DNA of 64,000 nt from Nocardia sp. BMG51109 (GTDB lineage Bacteria; Actinomycetota; Actinomycetes; Mycobacteriales; Mycobacteriaceae): the NCBI RefSeq assembly GCF_000526215.1, contig NZ_JAFQ01000004.1, forward strand, positions 7,006,001-7,070,000, written 5' to 3'. The notes under the pieces are model-generated. The model was not told where the DNA came from. It was given only the letters and a program-made list of their open reading frames with translations, and did not search any database. Shown here one piece after another: positions 59,931 through 64,000 of the stretch (position 1 is the first letter of the stretch; each line of letters opens with the position of its first letter). A program made the translations under genes and the position numbers.

Positions 59931-60743
59931 GTGGACTCCGAACAGGCCCCTCCCGGGATCGATGCCAGCAAGCCGCACCCGGCGCGCCGGTACGACTACT
60001 GGCTCGGCGGCAAGGACAACTTCGAAGCCGACCGGGAGTCGGCGGAGATGGTGGCCGAGGCCTTCCCCAGCGTCCAGTTCTCCGCCCTCGAGAACCGCGC
60101 GTTCCTCCGGCGCGCCGTGACCTACCTGGCCGACGAGGTAGGGATCCGGCAGTTCCTGGACCTCGGCACCGGGCTGCCGACCGCCGGCAACGTGCACGAG
60201 ATCGCCCAGGAGATCGCGCCCGATTCACGGATCGTCTACGTCGACAACGATCCGATCGTGGCGACCCACGCCCGCACGCTGCTGCACGGCAGCGACGAGG
60301 GCCGCACCGCCTATATCGAGGCCGACATCCGCGACACCGAGCGCATCCTCACCCACCCCGACCTGCGCGCCACCCTGGACCCGACCCGCCCGGTGGCGCT
60401 GATGCTGCTCGCCGTCGTGCACTTCCTCACCGACGAGGACCGGCCCCGCGAGGTGGTCCGGCGGCTGTGCGACGCGCTGCCGCCGGGCAGCTACCTGGTG
60501 ATGAGCCACGCGACGAGCGACCACCTCACCGCCGAGGATCTCGCCGAGAGCGAGGAGGCCAACCGGCGCAGCGGAATTCCGTTCCGATTACGCTCCACCG
60601 CCGAGTTCAGCCGCTTCTTCACCGGAATGCAGGTGGCGCCGCCGGGGATCGGCTCGATCACGGCGTGGCGGCCGGAGAGCTGGCGGGCCCACCCCAGGCC
60701 CGAGGCCGTGTCCATGCTGGGTGCGGTGGCCCGGATCGGATGA
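59931..60743 (+). CDS. SAM-dependent methyltransferase, DUF574 / Methyltransf_19 family
   Basis: A 270-residue protein of the actinobacterial DUF574 family. It opens with the family signature SKPHPARRYDYWLGGKDNFE, followed by SAM motif I FLDLGTGLPTAGN and YVDNDPIV. Substrates are unknown for most members. GTG at 59931 has GGAGAG upstream. It is divergent from the P450, so both could act in one modification pathway, but this is only context. Confidence 0.9.
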   Translation: MDSEQAPPGIDASKPHPARRYDYWLGGKDNFEADRESAEMVAEAFPSVQFSALENRAFLRRAVTYLADEVGIRQFLDLGTGLPTAGNVHEIAQEIAPDSRIVYVDNDPIVATHARTLLHGSDEGRTAYIEADIRDTERILTHPDLRATLDPTRPVALMLLAVVHFLTDEDRPREVVRRLCDALPPGSYLVMSHATSDHLTAEDLAESEEANRRSGIPFRLRSTAEFSRFFTGMQVAPPGIGSITAWRPESWRAHPRPEAVSMLGAVARIG

Positions 60744-60848
60744 CACGACAGCGTCCCGGCGTGCCTTCCGAAACCGGCCACCTCTGGTGAACCGTCCGGG
60801 AGTCACGCCGGGACGCTGTATCCGGTTGTACCGCAACGAGTTACGGGG

Positions 60849-60924
60849 CGACTGTGCCGCGCCGGGTCACAGAGCGACCGTGCCGCAGCGGGTCACAGGG
60901 GGACCGTACCGCGCCGGGTCACGG
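60849..60924. repeat. 26-bp tandem repeat, three copies, across the tpiA stop codon
   Basis: Three units with a strict 26-base period start at 60849, 60875 and 60901, each with the core CCGTGCCGCGCCGGGTCAC or a close variant. The TCA of the third unit (60919-60921) is the tpiA stop codon on the minus strand, so the gene end has been copied downstream twice. Confidence 0.95.
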
Positions 60925-61704
60925 AAGCGGGCCACCGGCCGCGATGGCCGAGAGGGTGGCGAACTCGTCGCCCTTCAGCGATGCGCCGCCGACCAGTGCG
61001 CCGTCGATATCGGTCTGACCGATCAGCTCGCCGACGTTCTTGGCATTCACCGAGCCGCCGTACAGCACCCGCACCGTCGCCGCGATCTCCGCGTCCGCCA
61101 GCTCCGCCAGCTCGGCCCGGATCGCGCCGCACACCTCCTGCGCGTCGGCGGGGGTGGCGACCTGACCGGTGCCGATCGCCCATACCGGCTCGTAGGCGAC
61201 GACAACCTTCGAGATCTCCTCCGCCGACATACCCTTGAGCGAACCGCGCAGCTGCTCCAGGTTGTACCGGACGTGCGTCTGCGCCTCGCGGACACCGAGG
61301 CCCTCGCCGATGCACACGATCGGGGTCATCCCGTTGTCGAGCACCTTCTTGGCCTTCGCCGCCACGGTGGCGTCGTCCTCGTTGTGGTACTGCCGCCGCT
61401 CCGAATGGCCGACCACCACGAAGCTGCAGCCCAGCTTCGCCAGCATGGGCGCGCTGACCTCACCGGTGTAGGCACCGGAGGCGTGCGTCGACACGTCCTG
61501 GGCGCCGTAGGTGAGCAGCAGCCGGTCGGCCTCGACCAGCGTCTGCACGCTGCGGATATCGGTGAACGGCGGGATGACCGCGACGTCGACCTTCGCGAAG
61601 TACTTGCCCGGCAGGGCGAAGGCGATCTTCTGCACCAGCGCGATGGCCTCGAGATGGTTGAGGTTCATCTTCCAGTTGCCGGCGATCAGCGGCTTACGAG
61701 CCAT
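60919..61704 (-). CDS. tpiA: Triosephosphate isomerase
   Basis: A 261-residue TIM-barrel enzyme interconverting dihydroxyacetone phosphate and glyceraldehyde 3-phosphate. It has IAGNWKMN (catalytic Lys), [11 protein letters not shown] (His) and [13 protein letters not shown] (Glu). ATG at 61704 overlaps the pgk stop (TGATG). Its own stop lies in a 26-base triplicated sequence. Confidence 0.97.
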   Translation of the reverse strand: MARKPLIAGNWKMNLNHLEAIALVQKIAFALPGKYFAKVDVAVIPPFTDIRSVQTLVEADRLLLTYGAQDVSTHASGAYTGEVSAPMLAKLGCSFVVVGHSERRQYHNEDDATVAAKAKKVLDNGMTPIVCIGEGLGVREAQTHVRYNLEQLRGSLKGMSAEEISKVVVAYEPVWAIGTGQVATPADAQEVCGAIRAELAELADAEIAATVRVLYGGSVNAKNVGELIGQTDIDGALVGGASLKGDEFATLSAIAAGGPLP

Positions 61705-62924
61705 CACTCGGCCTCCTGTTCCAGAACGCTGATACCCGGAAGTTCCTTGCCCTCCAGGTATTCCAGCGACGCGCCGCCGCCGGTCGAAATGTGCGAGAAC
61801 CCGTCGTCCGGCAGGCCGAGCGCGCGCACGGCCGCGGCCGAATCGCCGCCGCCGACCACCGAGAAGGCACCCTTGCCGGTCGCCGTCACGATCGCCTCGG
61901 CGACTCCGCGGGTGCCCGCGGCGAACTTCTCGAACTCGAACACGCCCATCGGGCCGTTCCAGAAGATCGTCTGTGCCTCCGTCAGCAGTGCCGCGAACCG
62001 CTTCGCCGATTCCGGGCCCACGTCCAGACCCATCCAGCCGTCGGGAATCTCGTTGGCGGCCACGGTCTTCGACTCGGCGTCGGCCGCGAACCGCTCACCC
62101 ACCACGATGTCGACGGGCAGGTGGATGACGTCGGCGTAGCGGTCCAGCAGATCGCGGCAGGTGGCGATCATCTCCTCCTGCAGCAGCGACGAACCGACCG
62201 GAAGACCCTGTGCCGCAAGGAAGGTGAAGCACATGCCGCCGCCGATCACCAGGGTGTCGACCTTCGGCGCCAGCGCCTCGATGACGGCCAGCTTGTCGGA
62301 GACCTTGGATCCGCCCAGCACCACGGCGTACGGGCGCCGCGGGTCGGCCGTCAGCGTCCGCAACACGTCGACCTCGGCGGCGACCAGCGTGCCCGCGTAG
62401 TGCGGCAGCAGCTTCGCCACGTCGTAGACCGAGGCCTGCTTGCGGTGCACCACGCCGAATCCGTCGGAGACGAACGCGCCGTCGTCACCGACCAGCTCGA
62501 CCAGCGCCAGCGCCAGCTTGCCGCGCTCGGCGTCGTCCTTGCTGGTCTCGCGCGGATCGAAGCGGATGTTCTCCAGCAGCAGCACGTCGCCGTCGGTCAG
62601 GCCCTCCGACCGCGCCAGCGCGTCCTGGCCTACCACGTCACCGGCGAGCTGCACGTTGCGGCCCAGTTCCTCGGCCAGCCTGGTCGCCACCGGGGCCAGC
62701 GACAGCGCCGGATCGGGTGCGCCCTTCGGGCGGCCGAGGTGCGCGGTCACGACGACCTTGGCACCGGCCTCGGCCAGCGCCCTGATCGTGGGCGCGGAGG
62801 CGACGATCCGGCCCGGGTCGGTGATCGCGCCGTCGTCGAGGGGAACGTTGAGGTCGGAGCGCACCAGCACGCCCCTGCCCTCGACGCCCTCGTCCAGCAG
62901 GTCCTGAAGTGTCTTGACTGCCAT
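61704..62924 (-). CDS. pgk: Phosphoglycerate kinase
   Basis: A 406-residue two-domain kinase making ATP from 1,3-bisphosphoglycerate. Motifs [35 protein letters not shown] and the C-terminal [12 protein letters not shown] are typical. It overlaps tpiA downstream, and its start lies inside the gap stop region. Middle gene of the gap-pgk-tpiA operon. Confidence 0.97.
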   Translation of the reverse strand: MAVKTLQDLLDEGVEGRGVLVRSDLNVPLDDGAITDPGRIVASAPTIRALAEAGAKVVVTAHLGRPKGAPDPALSLAPVATRLAEELGRNVQLAGDVVGQDALARSEGLTDGDVLLLENIRFDPRETSKDDAERGKLALALVELVGDDGAFVSDGFGVVHRKQASVYDVAKLLPHYAGTLVAAEVDVLRTLTADPRRPYAVVLGGSKVSDKLAVIEALAPKVDTLVIGGGMCFTFLAAQGLPVGSSLLQEEMIATCRDLLDRYADVIHLPVDIVVGERFAADAESKTVAANEIPDGWMGLDVGPESAKRFAALLTEAQTIFWNGPMGVFEFEKFAAGTRGVAEAIVTATGKGAFSVVGGGDSAAAVRALGLPDDGFSHISTGGGASLEYLEGKELPGISVLEQEAE

Positions 62925-62928
62925 AGGT

Positions 62929-63966
<1,038 letters not shown>

Positions 63967-64000
63967 TCAAGCGGATTCGTTCCGTTGCAGGTCCACCCTA

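Noticed and set aside
60849..60924. CRISPR array
   Set aside because: The three copies are directly adjacent with no spacers and cover the tpiA stop codon, so this is a tandem repeat. No cas genes are present.

Overview
The window is high-GC actinobacterial DNA. Mycolic-acid-group signatures (an MptB-type mannosyltransferase beside sufR, Ku, opcA/zwf, many leaderless starts) point to Nocardia or a close relative. From about 13.5 kb to the right end, the backbone follows in reverse the order I recall for Mycobacterium tuberculosis Rv1466 to Rv1436: sufT-sufU-sufS-sufC-sufD-sufB-sufR, mptB, two ABC genes, ctaA, an Rv1455-like gene with qor, ctaB, tkt-tal-zwf-opcA-pgl, secG and tpiA-pgk-gap. Other genes are inserted between these blocks.

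Region by region. 1-6.2 kb: a type I polyketide synthase cut by the left edge (KS-AT-KR, methylmalonyl-type AT, A-type KR) and a lower-GC HEPN-motif gene, ending at a tRNA 3' fragment (6148-6189) that looks like an attachment site. 6.2-13.5 kb: Ku, a TPR-like protein, an aminoglycoside-phosphotransferase-like kinase, a DUF4189 secreted protein, a 2-oxoglutarate/Fe(II) oxygenase and a small membrane protein, separated by long gene-poor gaps. 13.5-20.1 kb: the SUF iron-sulfur assembly operon with its cluster-binding repressor. 20.2-36 kb: lipoglycan mannosyltransferase, ABC exporter, MHS-type transporter, Mug glycosylase, haem A and haem O synthases, an exported PheC-like protein, quinone reductase, TetR/FAD-monooxygenase pair and a NERD-like membrane protein. 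36-42.7 kb: transketolase and the oxidative pentose-phosphate operon. 42.8-47.3 kb: nitroreductase, alpha/beta hydrolase and SDR pair sharing a KstR-like operator, a short siderophore-interacting protein and another hydrolase.

47.4-60.8 kb is the most interesting stretch. Between secG and tpiA lies a block with an EntS-like MFS exporter facing an operon of SbnB-like, type III-fold PLP decarboxylase, SbnA-like and MATE exporter genes, tightly packed with start/stop overlaps for the first three. A Fur/Zur-like metal box overlaps the candidate promoter. No NIS or NRPS synthetase is present, so this looks like a small 2,3-diaminopropionate- or ethylenediamine-based metallophore pathway, possibly related to Zur-controlled EDDS. 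It is followed by a META-domain lipoprotein translationally coupled to a fused E1 alpha-beta dehydrogenase, then a convergent P450 and a DUF574-type methyltransferase.

A second unexpected theme is structural. At five gene ends (2OG oxygenase, small membrane protein, sufS, secG, tpiA) a short tandem duplication spans or abuts the stop codon, and three genes carry in-frame tandem duplications (24, 27 and 15 bp). The sufS-sufU copy creates a 16-codon mini-ORF reminiscent of mycobacterial MIRU units.
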